Of a stretch of DNA of 64,000 nucleotides, positions 9,318 through 18,124 are shown piece by piece (within the stretch, counting starts at the first letter, position 1; each line of letters opens with the position of its first letter). The stretch comes from Micromonospora saelicesensis (GTDB taxonomy: Bacteria; Actinomycetota; Actinomycetes; Mycobacteriales; Micromonosporaceae), in contig NZ_FMCR01000002.1 of assembly GCF_900091575.1 (NCBI RefSeq), forward strand, positions 465,760-529,759. Reading direction: 5' to 3'. The notes beneath the pieces were generated by a model. That model was not told the DNA's origin, ran no database searches, and saw only the letters and a program-made list of their open reading frames with translations. Position numbers and translations under genes: made by a program.

Positions 9318-9377
9318 CCCCGCCCCCGTCCCGCCCCGCCCCCGTCCCGCCCCGCCCCCGTCCCGCCCCGCCCCCGT
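9318..9377. repeat. Short tandem repeat, 16-bp C-rich unit
   Basis: About 3.7 copies of the unit CGCCCCGCCCCCGTCC run without interruption. The array abuts the left arm of the following stem-loop, and its G-rich complement could form G-quadruplexes. It lies in the non-coding gap between the aldolase and the subtilase. Confidence 0.85.
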
Positions 9378-9454
9378 CGATCTTGCACTTTCTGTCGCGA
9401 CCAAAGCCGCGAATCAGGACGCATCGACAACCGCAAGTGCAAGATCGGCGGGGG
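9371..9454. repeat. Intergenic stem-loop (CGATCTTGCACTT family)
   Basis: The perfect 13-bp arms are CGATCTTGCACTT (9378-9390) and AAGTGCAAGATCG (9435-9447), separated by 44 nt. Pairing continues outward through C-run against G-run (CCCCCGT with GCGGGGG, one G-T wobble). It lies downstream of the aldolase stop on the minus strand, so it may end that transcript. The form resembles a mobile REP-like element rather than a simple terminator. Confidence 0.75.
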
Positions 9455-9492
9455 CGGGGGCGGGGGCGGGGCGGGGCTGGGCGGGAGGGCGG

Positions 9493-10101
9493 CTAGGGGG
9501 TGGGGCGGGTCAGGGTGGCGAGGGCGTCCAGTTGGGTGGGGTCGGAGAGGGCGGAGCCGACGGCCACCACGCGTACGCCCGCTTGCAGGAACGCGCCGGC
9601 GTTGCCGGCGTCGAGGCCGCCGGTGGCGACGAAGCGCAACTGCGGCAGCGGGCCGGCGACGGCCTTGAACCAGGCCGGGCCGAGGGAGATAGCGGGGAAC
9701 GCCTTGAGCCAGGTGAGGCCGTGCCGCAGTGCCTGCTGGGCCTCGGTCGGGGTGGCCACACCGGGCAGGTGCGGCAGGCCACGCGCGGCGGCGGCGTCGG
9801 CGACCGCGAGGTCCAGGCCGGGCGCGACGGTGAACCGGGCGCCCGCGTCGGCCGCCGCGGCGACCTGTTCGACGTCGAGCACGGTGCCGGCGCCGACGAT
9901 CCGGTCGCGCTCGGCCCCCGCCTCGACGGCGGCCCGCAGAGCCGGCACCGCGTCGGCGGTGGCCACCGGAACCTCCACCACGTCGATGCCGAGATCCCAG
10001 GCACGCTCGGCGAGCCGAACGGTCTCGGCGACCGGCAGGCCGCGAAGGATCGCCATCACCCGGGCGCCGCCGAAGATGTGGTCGAAGTCCGGTGTGGTCA
10101 T
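9493..10101 (-). CDS. 2-keto-3-deoxy-6-phosphogluconate / 4-hydroxy-2-oxoglutarate aldolase
   Basis: A 202-aa class I aldolase of the KDPG/KHG family, expected to split KDPG (or the galacto epimer) to pyruvate and glyceraldehyde-3-phosphate in the cytoplasm. Visible family marks are ARVMAILRG, the region VVEVPVAT, GAGTVLDVEQ, the Schiff-base lysine in TWLKAFPA and the phosphate-binding FVATGGLDAGNA. The length is normal. ATG 10101 is preceded by GGAG at six bases; the upstream in-frame ATG (10113) has none. It follows the PfkB kinase by 67 bp in the same direction, together making a two-step KDG-to-triose module. Confidence 0.9.
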   Translation of the reverse strand: MTTPDFDHIFGGARVMAILRGLPVAETVRLAERAWDLGIDVVEVPVATADAVPALRAAVEAGAERDRIVGAGTVLDVEQVAAAADAGARFTVAPGLDLAVADAAAARGLPHLPGVATPTEAQQALRHGLTWLKAFPAISLGPAWFKAVAGPLPQLRFVATGGLDAGNAGAFLQAGVRVVAVGSALSDPTQLDALATLTRPTP

Positions 10102-10168
10102 GGTGCACTCCATCCGAGGTCGCGGTGGGACTGTTGCTGCTGGTCGTGTCGTAACCCGCCGGCCCGAC

Positions 10169-11194
10169 TCAGGTCGTCGCCCCCGGGTCGGTCAGGTCGA
10201 GCGGCGACCAGGCGTCGTCGGGGGCGTCGATGAGTTTCTCGAACCAGGCCCACGGCGGGACCGGGGCGTTGTCGCCGCTGCTGGTCAACGCCTGCGCCGC
10301 GACGAGGTGACCGAGGCGCAACCGCCGCACGGGGTCGAGGCCGCGTAGCAGCCCGGCCAGGTAGCCGGCGGCGAAGGCGTCTCCGGCGCCGACCGGCTCC
10401 ACCACCGTCACCCGGGGCGCGGGCACGAAGACCGGTTCGGCGTCGCGGACCAGTGCGGTGGCGCCCACCGAGCCGTCCTTGACCACCACCGTCTCCGGAT
10501 CGGGCAACAACTCGCGTACGGCCGTCGGGTCGGTGGTGCCCCAGAGGGTTTCCGCCTCGTCCTGCCCGACGAAGACGAGGTCGCAGCGGTTGGCGAGGTC
10601 GCGCAGCACCGGAGCGGCCTGCTCGGCGGACCACAGCCGGGCCCGGTGGTTGACGTCGAAACTGACCAACGCCTGCGCCAGCGGCCGGTCGGTCACCGCG
10701 TGCTCGACCAGCGCCCGGCAGGACGCGGAGAGCGCCGGGGTGATCCCGGACAGGTGCAGCACCCGGGCACCGGCCAGCGCCGGGTCGGCCAGCGTGGCGG
10801 GGTCCATCCGGGCGGCCGCCGACCCGGCCCGGTAGTAGTGCACGGCGGTCCCCTCCGGGCCCGGATCCTTGACGTACAGGCCGGTGGGGGCGGCCGGGTC
10901 CACGCACACCTGATCGACACGGACGCCGGCGGCGGCGACGTGCCGGACGACGGCCCGACCGAAGGGATCGTCGCCGACCCGGCTCACCCAGGTCGTCAGG
11001 TGTCCCAGGCGGGCCAGGTAACCGGCCACGTTGGACTCGGCTCCACCGACCGACACGGCGACCCGCTCGGCGCGCTCCAGCGGCTCACCCGGGGCGGGGC
11101 AGAGCACCACCATCGTCTCCCCCACCGCGGCCACCTCGATCGACGGAAGGCCGGCCGGGACACTCGCCTGGTCAGGTCGGGGGGCGGTCGGCAT
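10169..11194 (-). CDS. PfkB-family sugar kinase, probable 2-keto-3-deoxygluconate kinase
   Basis: A 341-aa ribokinase-fold kinase. N-terminal GETMVVLCPAPGEPLE and VGGAESNVAGYLARLG form the sugar-binding lid, FDVNHRARLW is typical of KDG kinases, and PVGAGDAFAAGYLAG is PfkB signature 2 with the catalytic Asp and anion hole. Being directly upstream of the KDPG aldolase gene argues for 2-keto-3-deoxygluconate as substrate. ATG 11194 was chosen because MPTAPRP begins just before the conserved region; a longer frame to 11278 lacks family sequence. No local regulator is visible. Confidence 0.85.
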   Translation of the reverse strand: MPTAPRPDQASVPAGLPSIEVAAVGETMVVLCPAPGEPLERAERVAVSVGGAESNVAGYLARLGHLTTWVSRVGDDPFGRAVVRHVAAAGVRVDQVCVDPAAPTGLYVKDPGPEGTAVHYYRAGSAAARMDPATLADPALAGARVLHLSGITPALSASCRALVEHAVTDRPLAQALVSFDVNHRARLWSAEQAAPVLRDLANRCDLVFVGQDEAETLWGTTDPTAVRELLPDPETVVVKDGSVGATALVRDAEPVFVPAPRVTVVEPVGAGDAFAAGYLAGLLRGLDPVRRLRLGHLVAAQALTSSGDNAPVPPWAWFEKLIDAPDDAWSPLDLTDPGATT

Positions 11195-11288
11195 CGGGCA
11201 CACGTCCTCGCGGCGGGGGTGCTGGGCGTCGCCGAGCCTAGGTGTCCCGCGCGGGGCGGGCAACCTGTCGCGCGTCACACCTCGACGC

Positions 11289-12152
11289 TCAGGGCAACGT
11301 CAACCCGTACGCGGCCAGCACCTCCGCGATCGGCTGGTAGTAGGTGGTGCCGCCGGCGGTGCAGTTGCCGGTGCCGCCGGAGAGGATGCCGAGGATGGTG
11401 CCGGTGGCGGCCACGTAGAGCGGTCCGCCGCTGTCCCCCGGCTCGGCGCAGATGTTGGTGCGGATCAGGCCGTAGATCACGCCGGTGGCGTAGTTGACGG
11501 TCTGGTTGAGACCGGTGACGGTGCCGCAGCGCACGCCGGTGGTGCTGCCGCTGCGGCACACCGCCTGACCGATGTACGCGTTGCCGGGGCCGTTGATGGT
11601 CAGCAGGCCGGGGTAGGTGTAGACCGCGCTCGGGTGGGCGATCCGGCCGGTGTAGCGGATCAGCCCGTAGTCGTTGGTGGGGTAGCTGGTGGCGGTGCGG
11701 GTGCCGAGCACTGTGGTCCGGGCGCTGTCGGCGTACCAGGTGGCGGCGGCGGTGGTGCAGTGCCCGGCGGTGATCACGTAATAGGTGCTGCCGCTGCGCG
11801 CGTTCGCGCCGAGCGAGCAGCGCGCGCCACCGCCGCCGTAGATGCCCTGCCCGCCGGCGATCAGGGGGCGCAGCGTTCCGGGTTCGCGGCGCAGCAGCAC
11901 GCCGACCCGGTCGGTCACCGCCCGCAGTGCGGCCAGTTCGCTGGGGGCCACTGTGTCGTCGACGGTGAGGGTCATCCGGCCGGTGGCGGGGTCGAGACCC
12001 CAGGCGGTGCCCGCGGTGCGTACCCCGGTCAGCGTGGCCGCCGGGTCGGCGGCGGGCGCGGCGGCCCGGTCGGGGACGGCGGCCTGCGCCGCGCCGGGCG
12101 CGACGAGCAGCAGGGCGGTCAGGACGAGGGCGACCAGCGGGGAGCGGCGCAT
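11289..12152 (-). CDS. Secreted S1 family (streptogrisin/alpha-lytic-like) serine protease
   Basis: A 287-aa preproprotease. GGAGG five bases before ATG 12152 fixes the start; a signal peptide (PLVALVLTALLLVAPGAAQA) and a short pro-region precede the chymotrypsin-fold domain. The triad is visible: His131 in VITAGHC, Asp161 in NDYGLIRY and Ser241 in PGDSGGPLY. Paired cysteines (ARCS, GHC; AVCRS, VRCG; NICAEPG, GNCTAG) fit the three disulphides of S1E proteases. The pro-region is short (about 90 aa), so folding assistance may differ from the long-pro alpha-lytic type. It is divergent from the LtrA gene. Confidence 0.92.
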   Translation of the reverse strand: MRRSPLVALVLTALLLVAPGAAQAAVPDRAAAPAADPAATLTGVRTAGTAWGLDPATGRMTLTVDDTVAPSELAALRAVTDRVGVLLRREPGTLRPLIAGGQGIYGGGGARCSLGANARSGSTYYVITAGHCTTAAATWYADSARTTVLGTRTATSYPTNDYGLIRYTGRIAHPSAVYTYPGLLTINGPGNAYIGQAVCRSGSTTGVRCGTVTGLNQTVNYATGVIYGLIRTNICAEPGDSGGPLYVAATGTILGILSGGTGNCTAGGTTYYQPIAEVLAAYGLTLP

Positions 12153-12211
12153 CCGAACCTCCGAAGAGATCGAGATTGATGGATGCGATAAAGCATCGCC
12201 CGGCGCCCGAC

Positions 12212-12324
12212 GCCGTGGCAACCTCCAGCCGCCCTCTTCCCCGGCCGGCGGGAATCGCCGATCCGGGGACGGCCCGTGTCGGGGCCGCCGATAATTCCTC
12301 GGGAGACGCGGCGGGAGGCCAGGC
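12212..12324 (+). promoter_or_regulatory. Duplicated upstream element, copy 1
   Basis: About 113 bp before the first ltrA-like gene closely match the 112 bp before the second. Conserved blocks are CCGTGGCAACCTCC, GGCGGGAATCGCCGATCCGG and the ribosome-binding-site block GGCGGGAGGCC(A/G)(G/C)GCATGACCACC. A small hairpin CGGCG-GGAAT-CGCCG occupies 12246-12260. Its conservation with the gene suggests a shared promoter or operator. Confidence 0.7.
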
Positions 12325-13506
12325 ATGACCACCAAAGGGAATGCGGCGCTGGTACGCCGGCTGGACCAGTCGACCCGGGCAACACTGCTGGAGTTGCTCT
12401 TCGACGTGGTCTTCGTGGCCGCCCTCGCACTGACATCGAAACTGCTGTCCGAAGAGCTCTCCTGGTCCGGCGGCGCCAAGCTGCTGCTGATGCTGACCGC
12501 CGTCTGGTGGACGTGGTCGGTCACCACGACAACGACCGAGTTCTACGATCCGCAGCAACGACCGATCCAGGCCATCCTGATGATCACCATGGTCGGTTCG
12601 GTGGGGATGGCGGCATCGCTGCCGATGGTCAGCATCGCGCACCTGATGCTCTTCGTGATCTCGTACGTCGGCACGCACGTGATTCGCTGCATCATCCTGG
12701 TCACCGCCCTGCACCGGCAGGGGCACCGGACGGCCAGGGAGCGGGCCACCCGGTTTCTCTTCTGGTTCACGGTGTCCGGCGTCTTCTGGGTCCTCGGCGC
12801 GCTGTCAGAGACTCCGAACTGGGGGCTCTGGACGATCGCCATAACGATCGACCTGGTCGCCGGGGCGGCCCGCTATCCCACACCCTGGCTGGGCCGGGTA
12901 CCGCTCCCCCAGTACGGACGGACCACCGAGCACCTGGGCGAGCGGTACCAACAGTTCATCATCCTGGCCCTCGGCGACATCATCCTGTTGCCGACGCTGC
13001 AGGTCAGCCGGGGACATCTCGATCACCTCCGGCTCGCCTCCCTGCTCTGCGCCTTTGCCACCATGCTGCTGCTCTGGCAGATCTACGTCTTCCGCGCCGG
13101 CGAGTTGTTGGTGGCGGCCGGGTCCAAGGGGAGCCGGGCAACGCGACTGGCCCCGTTCACCCATCTGGTCATGCTGGCCGGCGTGGCCAGCACCGCCGCC
13201 GCCTTCGACCTGATCGTCACCAGGCCGACCGGAACGACGCCGGTGCCGTGGCTCGTGCTGATCATCACCGGCCCGACGCTGTTCGTGCTCGGCCGCGTCC
13301 TCTTCACCATGGCGGTGTCGTGGGTCGTGCCGTGGCGGCGAATTGCCTGGCAGCTCTTGCCGCTGCTGGTGCTGCCGTGGGCCGGCGGTTGGCCGCCGGT
13401 GCTGGTAGCCACGATCGTGGCGCTCGGGTTGGCCGGTCACATCCTGTTTCCCGGAGCGGCCCGGGAGACCACGCCGGGCCTGCGGCTGCGCCAACCCGAC
13501 GACTGA
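12325..13506 (+). CDS. LtrA family (low temperature requirement protein A) membrane protein, copy 1
   Basis: A 393-aa polytopic membrane protein. The N-terminal RATLLELLFDVVFVAALALT is the LtrA family hallmark, and HLGERYQQFIILALGDIIL corresponds to the conserved ERF...VLGE region. About eleven hydrophobic segments are apparent. The family is named for a Listeria locus needed for growth at low temperature; its biochemical role is unknown. GGAGG seven bases upstream supports ATG 12325. It is followed by a closely similar paralog that also copies the promoter, a recent tandem duplication. Confidence 0.88.
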   Translation: MTTKGNAALVRRLDQSTRATLLELLFDVVFVAALALTSKLLSEELSWSGGAKLLLMLTAVWWTWSVTTTTTEFYDPQQRPIQAILMITMVGSVGMAASLPMVSIAHLMLFVISYVGTHVIRCIILVTALHRQGHRTARERATRFLFWFTVSGVFWVLGALSETPNWGLWTIAITIDLVAGAARYPTPWLGRVPLPQYGRTTEHLGERYQQFIILALGDIILLPTLQVSRGHLDHLRLASLLCAFATMLLLWQIYVFRAGELLVAAGSKGSRATRLAPFTHLVMLAGVASTAAAFDLIVTRPTGTTPVPWLVLIITGPTLFVLGRVLFTMAVSWVVPWRRIAWQLLPLLVLPWAGGWPPVLVATIVALGLAGHILFPGAARETTPGLRLRQPDD

Positions 13507-13515
13507 CCCGCGCTC

Positions 13516-13627
13516 GCCGTGGCAACCTCCGGCCGCCGCGCTTCCCCGATCGGCGGGAATCGCCGATCCGGGGACGGGCCGCGCCGGCACCGCCGATAAT
13601 CCTCGGAGACACGGCGGGAGGCCGCGC
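13516..13627 (+). promoter_or_regulatory. Duplicated upstream element, copy 2
   Basis: Second copy of the roughly 112-bp element found at 12212-12324, with hairpin CGGCG-GGAAT-CGCCG at 13551-13565 and the same ribosome-binding block. It fills the gap between the two LtrA genes, so each paralog has its own promoter region. Confidence 0.7.
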
Positions 13628-14812
13628 ATGACCACCGGAGGCACCGCGGCACTGGTACGCCGGCCGGACGGTTCGACGCGAGCCACACTGCTGGAGTTGC
13701 TCTTCGACGTGGTCTTCGTGGCCTCGCTCGCGCTGACCTCGACCCTGCTCGCGGAAGTCCACAACTGGTCCGGCGCCGCGATGGTCCTGCTGATGCTGAC
13801 GGCGATCTGGTGGACCTGGTCGGTCACCTCCACCACCACCGAGTTCTACGACCCGCAGCAGCGCCCCATCCAGACCATCCTGATGGTCGCCATGGTCGGT
13901 TCGGTGGGGATGGCGGCGTCGTTGCCGATGGTCTCCGACGGGCACGCGATGGTTTTCGCGATCTCCTACGTCGCCACGCACGTGATCCGCGGCATCATCC
14001 TGGTCACGACGTTGTACCGGCAGCGACATCGGGCGGCCATGGTCCGGGCCGCCCGGTTCTTCTTCTGGTTCGTGGTGTCCGGCGTCTTCTGGATCACCGG
14101 CGCGGTGTCCGGCACGGTGAACTGGGCCCTCTGGACCATCGCCATCACGATCGACCTGCTTTCCGCCGCGGCCCGCTACCCCACGCCCTGGCTGGGCCGG
14201 GTGCCCTTCGACCAGTACGAGCGGACCACCGCGCATCTGGGCGAGCGGTACCAGCAGTTCGTCATTCTGGCTCTCGGCGACATCATCCTGGTGCCCACGC
14301 TGCAGGTCAGCCGGGGCCCGCTGGCCGGGCTCCGGGTCGCCGCGCTGTTCTGCGCGTTCGCCATCATGCTGCTGCTCTGGCAGGCCTACGTCTTCCGGGC
14401 CGGCGAGCTGCTGGAGGCTGCGGCCGGGCCGAAGTCGGGCCGGCCGGCGCGGGTGGCTCCATACACCCACCTGGTGATGCTGGTCGGGGTGGTCGCCACG
14501 GCGGCCTCGTTCGACAGGGTCGTCAGCCGGCCGACCGGCACCACGCCGGTGGGGTGGCTGTTACTGATCCTGGGCGGTCCCGCGCTGTTCGTGATCGGCC
14601 GCGCCCTGTTCACCCTGCTGGTGTCCATGCTCGTGCCGTGGCGGCGAATGCTCTGCCTCCCCCTGCCGCTGCTGACGCTGCCGTGGGCCGGCCGCTGGCC
14701 GCCGCTGCTGGTCACCACGGTCGTGGCGCTCACGCTGGCGGCGCACATCCTGATTCCCGGAGCGGCCCGGGAGACCACACCGGGCCTGCGGCTGCGGCAA
14801 CCAGACGACTGA
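13628..14812 (+). CDS. LtrA family membrane protein, copy 2 (tandem paralog)
   Basis: A 394-aa paralog of the preceding gene, aligning along its full length. Shared stretches include RATLLELLFDVVFVASLALT, TTEFYDPQQRPIQ, YQQFVILALGDIILVPTLQVS and the identical tail RETTPGLRLRQPDD. Differences cluster in loops (VHNWSGAAMVLL against LSWSGGAKLLL). Duplication of gene plus upstream element suggests selection for dosage or divergent regulation. Function is unknown beyond the LtrA family assignment. Confidence 0.88.
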   Translation: MTTGGTAALVRRPDGSTRATLLELLFDVVFVASLALTSTLLAEVHNWSGAAMVLLMLTAIWWTWSVTSTTTEFYDPQQRPIQTILMVAMVGSVGMAASLPMVSDGHAMVFAISYVATHVIRGIILVTTLYRQRHRAAMVRAARFFFWFVVSGVFWITGAVSGTVNWALWTIAITIDLLSAAARYPTPWLGRVPFDQYERTTAHLGERYQQFVILALGDIILVPTLQVSRGPLAGLRVAALFCAFAIMLLLWQAYVFRAGELLEAAAGPKSGRPARVAPYTHLVMLVGVVATAASFDRVVSRPTGTTPVGWLLLILGGPALFVIGRALFTLLVSMLVPWRRMLCLPLPLLTLPWAGRWPPLLVTTVVALTLAAHILIPGAARETTPGLRLRQPDD

Positions 14813-14823
14813 CCCCTGCCTGT

Positions 14824-15396
14824 TCAGGCGAAGTGTCGAGCGGCCCACTCGGCGAGGTCGCGGGCGCACGCGTCCACCGACTCCTGCCAGGTCCGGGCCG
14901 CGCCCTCCCCCGCCTCGTCGCTGACCTGCTTGACCAGCCGGCACGGCACGCCGGCCTGCGCGGCGGCCCAGGCCACCGCGTACCCCTCCATGTCGACCAG
15001 GTCGGCGCGCTGCGCCAACCGGTCCCGCTCCACGTCGTCGGCCACGAAGGTGTCACCGGTGGCCAGCACCGCGCCCTCGGCGGCCAGCGACAGCGGCGCA
15101 CCGTAGGTCTCGCCGGTGAGCGTGCGCAGCAGGTCGGTGTCCAGGTCGTGCTGGAGAACTGTGGCGACCTCGTGGATGCCGGCCCACCCGGGGCGCAACG
15201 CGCCCGCCGTACCCAGGTTGAGCAGCAGGGCGGGGCGCGGCCCGGCGGCCAGCACCGCGGCCACCGCGCTGGCGGCGTTCACCTTGCCCATGCCGGTGAG
15301 CAGGACCGGCAGCTCGGGCGGCAGGTAGCGGGCCTCCTCCCCCACGGCAAGGACCACCAACGGACGATCGGCGCGGACCGTGCCTCGAAGATTCAC
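14824..15396 (-). CDS. Purine-nucleoside-phosphorylase-superfamily nucleosidase
   Basis: A roughly 190-aa PNP/MTAN-fold enzyme. Diagnostic segments are VLLTGMGKVNAASAVAAVLA, LLLNLGTAGALRPG, the ribose-binding VDMEGYAVAWAA and KQVSDEAGEG with the catalytic Asp. It probably hydrolyses an N-glycosidic bond of a purine nucleoside (MTA/SAH or similar); the substrate cannot be set by eye. I prefer GTG 15396 since it begins after the upstream gene ends; a longer frame from 15480 would overlap the Hsp70-like gene by about 45 bases. It follows that gene by 37 bp and may be co-transcribed. Confidence 0.8.
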   Translation of the reverse strand: MNLRGTVRADRPLVVLAVGEEARYLPPELPVLLTGMGKVNAASAVAAVLAAGPRPALLLNLGTAGALRPGWAGIHEVATVLQHDLDTDLLRTLTGETYGAPLSLAAEGAVLATGDTFVADDVERDRLAQRADLVDMEGYAVAWAAAQAGVPCRLVKQVSDEAGEGAARTWQESVDACARDLAEWAARHFA

Positions 15397-15433
15397 CGGA
15401 GCATCGTACGAGCCGACCGGTGGACCGTTGACG

Positions 15434-18124
15434 TCAGTCGTCGGTGAAGCGGTACAGCACGAAGTCCTTGTCCGCGCCACAGGCGATCACGTGGGTGTTC
15501 CACGAGCAGGACGAGCTGCGCACGTCCTTCAGCTCACCCAACTCGTCGACCTCCCCGGACTCGGCCCACACCCCGGCCACCACCCGGTTGTCCGCGACCA
15601 CGCTGGGTGCCTTGGCGAAGACCAGCAGGTTGCCCGCGTCGAGACGGACCGCCACCCCGCCCCGGTCGCGCAGCACCGGCTTGCCGGCGGCGTCGAAGAC
15701 GGTGACGATCGGCTCCGGGAACTCCCGCTGGGCGAGCACCTGCTCACCCAACGCAACCAGGCCGGTCACGCCCGGCGCCGACCAGCTGATCATGCGCTCA
15801 CCCTCGGTGGCCGCCACCACCTCGGTGCGCGCGACGTCATTGTTCGGCACCTGCAACAGGCAGGCCCGCCGCTCACCGCAGGCGATGAGCTCCTTCGGGC
15901 GGTACTCGTCGTTCCCGGACCGGTGCAGCACCACCGGCTCGGCGTCGGAACCCAGGTCGTACGCGAGCAGCTGGTAGCCACCCTCGTTGGCGGCCACGTA
16001 CAGGCGGTCCTCGTGGGCGACCACCAGGTCGTCGAGGTCGGCGACGCTCCCCCACTGGCGCAGCACCGCGCCGGATGCCATGTCGATCAGCCGCACCGAC
16101 CGGTCCGCACCCACCTGGACGAGTCGCCGCCCCTTGCTCGTCCACGGGTTGCGGGGCGTGCCGTCGAGGAAGGCCGGTCCGCCCGCCGCCGCGTCGGTGC
16201 CGACCGGCCGGACCACGGTACGGCCACCGGCGTACTGGCCGCGGGGGTTGGGCTGCCTCCACTTCGCCGAGCCGTTGGTCAGGCGCAGGCCGACCAGTTC
16301 GTCAGCGGCCCGGTCCACCAGCACCGCTGTGTCGTCGGCGAAGTAGACGTCGTCGTTACCACGGAGAACACGCTGCCAGCGCTGCTCGCCGTTACGGCCG
16401 TCGAGGACGGCAAGCGGTCGGGGGGTGCTGTCGCCCGGTGCGTCGGCGAGGACCGCGACCCCACCGGGGATGGCGATGATCGCTTCCCAGTCGTCGGCCC
16501 GCACGTCGGTCTGTTTGCGCCACAGCGTGTCGCCGGTGCTGGCGTCGACGGCCACCACCTCCAGGCGGTCGTCCGGCAGCGGGAACGCGAGGTAGGCCCG
16601 GTCGTCGAGCACCGCCGTCCACATGTCGACCGGCCGTTCGGCGCCGGCCGACGGCCGGGACAGCTCGCGCAGCGAGTCGAACTTCAGATCCGGGTAGCGG
16701 TCCCGGGTCAGGTAGAGCGTCGCCGCGGTGGCCACCCCGGCCAGGGCCAGCACCGCGCCGAGCACCACCCAGCGCGCCCGCCGCCAGCCTGTCGCGCCGT
16801 CCGGCGGGGTCGGGCTGACGCCGGCCAGGCCCGGCCCGGGGGGCGGGCCCGCCGGCGGGGTGGATCCCGGCCAGGGCTGCGACGGTACGACCGGCGCGGG
16901 GGCTCCGGCTGGGGCGGGTGGGCTCACCGGAGCCGGCGCGGGTGGTGCGAGCGGCGCTCCCGCGTACGCCGGGGCGGGCAGCGGCTTGCGCAGCGGCAGG
17001 TCGGTCAGGGCACCCTCGGCCACCGGCAACTCCGGCTGATCCAGCACCGTCGGCGCGATCCCCAGCTCGGCGTGCAGCATGCGGGCCACCAGCGGGATTC
17101 GTGACGACCCGCCCACCAGGAACAGCCCGTCGAGCTGGTCGGGGCGCAGCCCGGCGGCGGCGATGACCTCCCGGGCCCGCTGCACCGCCCGTCGCAGCAG
17201 CGGCGTGGCCACCCGCTCGACGTCCGCCCGGGTCAGCTGGATCGTCTCGGCCACTCCCGGCACCGCGACCGGGGCGACCGCAGACCGGGACAGGGTCTCC
17301 TTCGCACCTCGTACCTCGTCCCAGAGCCGGACCTGGTCGCGGCGCTGGGCCGGATCCGCCGGTCGGGTGAGCCGGGCCCACTGCGCGGCGTGCCGCTCAC
17401 CGACCAACTCGCCGACCCGCCGCACCAGCGCGGCGTCGAGGTCCAGACCGCCCAGGTCGGGCAGGCCACCGTCGGCGACCACGCTGAAGCCGGAGTCACC
17501 CCAGGGGTCCGCACCCTCGTTGCGCAGCACCGCGACGTCGAGCGTCCCGCCACCGAAGTCGAAGACCGCGATCGCCCCACCGACCGGCACCGGACGGTGC
17601 AGCACCTGCGTGTAGTAGCGGGCGGCGGCCACCGGCTCCCGCAGCAGCCGGGTGCCTGGCGGCGTCGGCCCGGCGAGAGTGTGCTCGACCGCCTGCGGCC
17701 AGCCCGCCCTCAGCAGCGCGTCGGCGAGGACCTGCCGCCGCGTCGCGTCCCAGGCGGCCGGGCAGGTGACCACGGCCGGCGGCAGGAAACCCACAGCGCC
17801 CACCGCCGCCCGGCCTACCGCCGCCAGTACCGCGGCGAGCAGGTCGGCCGGCGGGTACGCACGGTCACCGAGCTGCACGGTCGGCTCGTCCACCCGACGC
17901 TTCGGGTTCGCCTCGAACCGGGCGGGGTCGGCCTGCGCCAACCGGCGGGCGTCCCAGCCGGTGTGCAGGGTGCCGTCCGGGTCGGCGTAGACGGCGGACG
18001 GACTGAGCGGTTGACCGTCCATCAGCAGCGGACGGGTCCGCCCGTCCGGCCAGCGCAGCACCGCGACCGTGTTGGACGTACCGAGGTCGATGCCGAGAGC
18101 GAAACCCTCGTGCTGGCCTGCCAT
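15434..18124 (-). CDS. Hsp70/DnaK-like ATPase fused to a membrane anchor and PQQ-type beta-propeller
   Basis: An 896-aa three-part protein. Residues 1-380 form an actin-like ATPase with phosphate 1 GIDLGTSNTVAVL, phosphate 2 FDFGGGTLDVAVL and adenosine motif FLVGGSSRIPLVARML; the DnaK substrate-binding beta domain is missing. A proline/alanine-rich linker (about 385-450) leads to one transmembrane helix (about 451-472, VVLGAVLALAGVATAATLYL). The C-terminal 420 residues resemble PQQ/BamB-like beta-propeller blades (VVAVDASTGDTLWRKQT, LAVLDGRNGEQRWQRVL). The topology implies a cytoplasmic ATPase and an extracytoplasmic propeller. Such Hsp70-like fusions occur in actinomycetes but their function is unknown. 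Confidence 0.85.
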   Translation of the reverse strand: MAGQHEGFALGIDLGTSNTVAVLRWPDGRTRPLLMDGQPLSPSAVYADPDGTLHTGWDARRLAQADPARFEANPKRRVDEPTVQLGDRAYPPADLLAAVLAAVGRAAVGAVGFLPPAVVTCPAAWDATRRQVLADALLRAGWPQAVEHTLAGPTPPGTRLLREPVAAARYYTQVLHRPVPVGGAIAVFDFGGGTLDVAVLRNEGADPWGDSGFSVVADGGLPDLGGLDLDAALVRRVGELVGERHAAQWARLTRPADPAQRRDQVRLWDEVRGAKETLSRSAVAPVAVPGVAETIQLTRADVERVATPLLRRAVQRAREVIAAAGLRPDQLDGLFLVGGSSRIPLVARMLHAELGIAPTVLDQPELPVAEGALTDLPLRKPLPAPAYAGAPLAPPAPAPVSPPAPAGAPAPVVPSQPWPGSTPPAGPPPGPGLAGVSPTPPDGATGWRRARWVVLGAVLALAGVATAATLYLTRDRYPDLKFDSLRELSRPSAGAERPVDMWTAVLDDRAYLAFPLPDDRLEVVAVDASTGDTLWRKQTDVRADDWEAIIAIPGGVAVLADAPGDSTPRPLAVLDGRNGEQRWQRVLRGNDDVYFADDTAVLVDRAADELVGLRLTNGSAKWRQPNPRGQYAGGRTVVRPVGTDAAAGGPAFLDGTPRNPWTSKGRRLVQVGADRSVRLIDMASGAVLRQWGSVADLDDLVVAHEDRLYVAANEGGYQLLAYDLGSDAEPVVLHRSGNDEYRPKELIACGERRACLLQVPNNDVARTEVVAATEGERMISWSAPGVTGLVALGEQVLAQREFPEPIVTVFDAAGKPVLRDRGGVAVRLDAGNLLVFAKAPSVVADNRVVAGVWAESGEVDELGELKDVRSSSCSWNTHVIACGADKDFVLYRFTDD

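Noticed and set aside
9318..9377. Short tandem array considered as a CRISPR
   Set aside because: There are no spacers; units are contiguous 16-mers of only C, G and T.
5030..9496. A 1488-codon plus-strand frame antisense to the subtilase
   Set aside because: It is composed of Arg/Gly/Ala/Val low-complexity sequence without any motif, typical of antisense shadows of GC-rich genes. The opposite strand has a full subtilase with catalytic triad.
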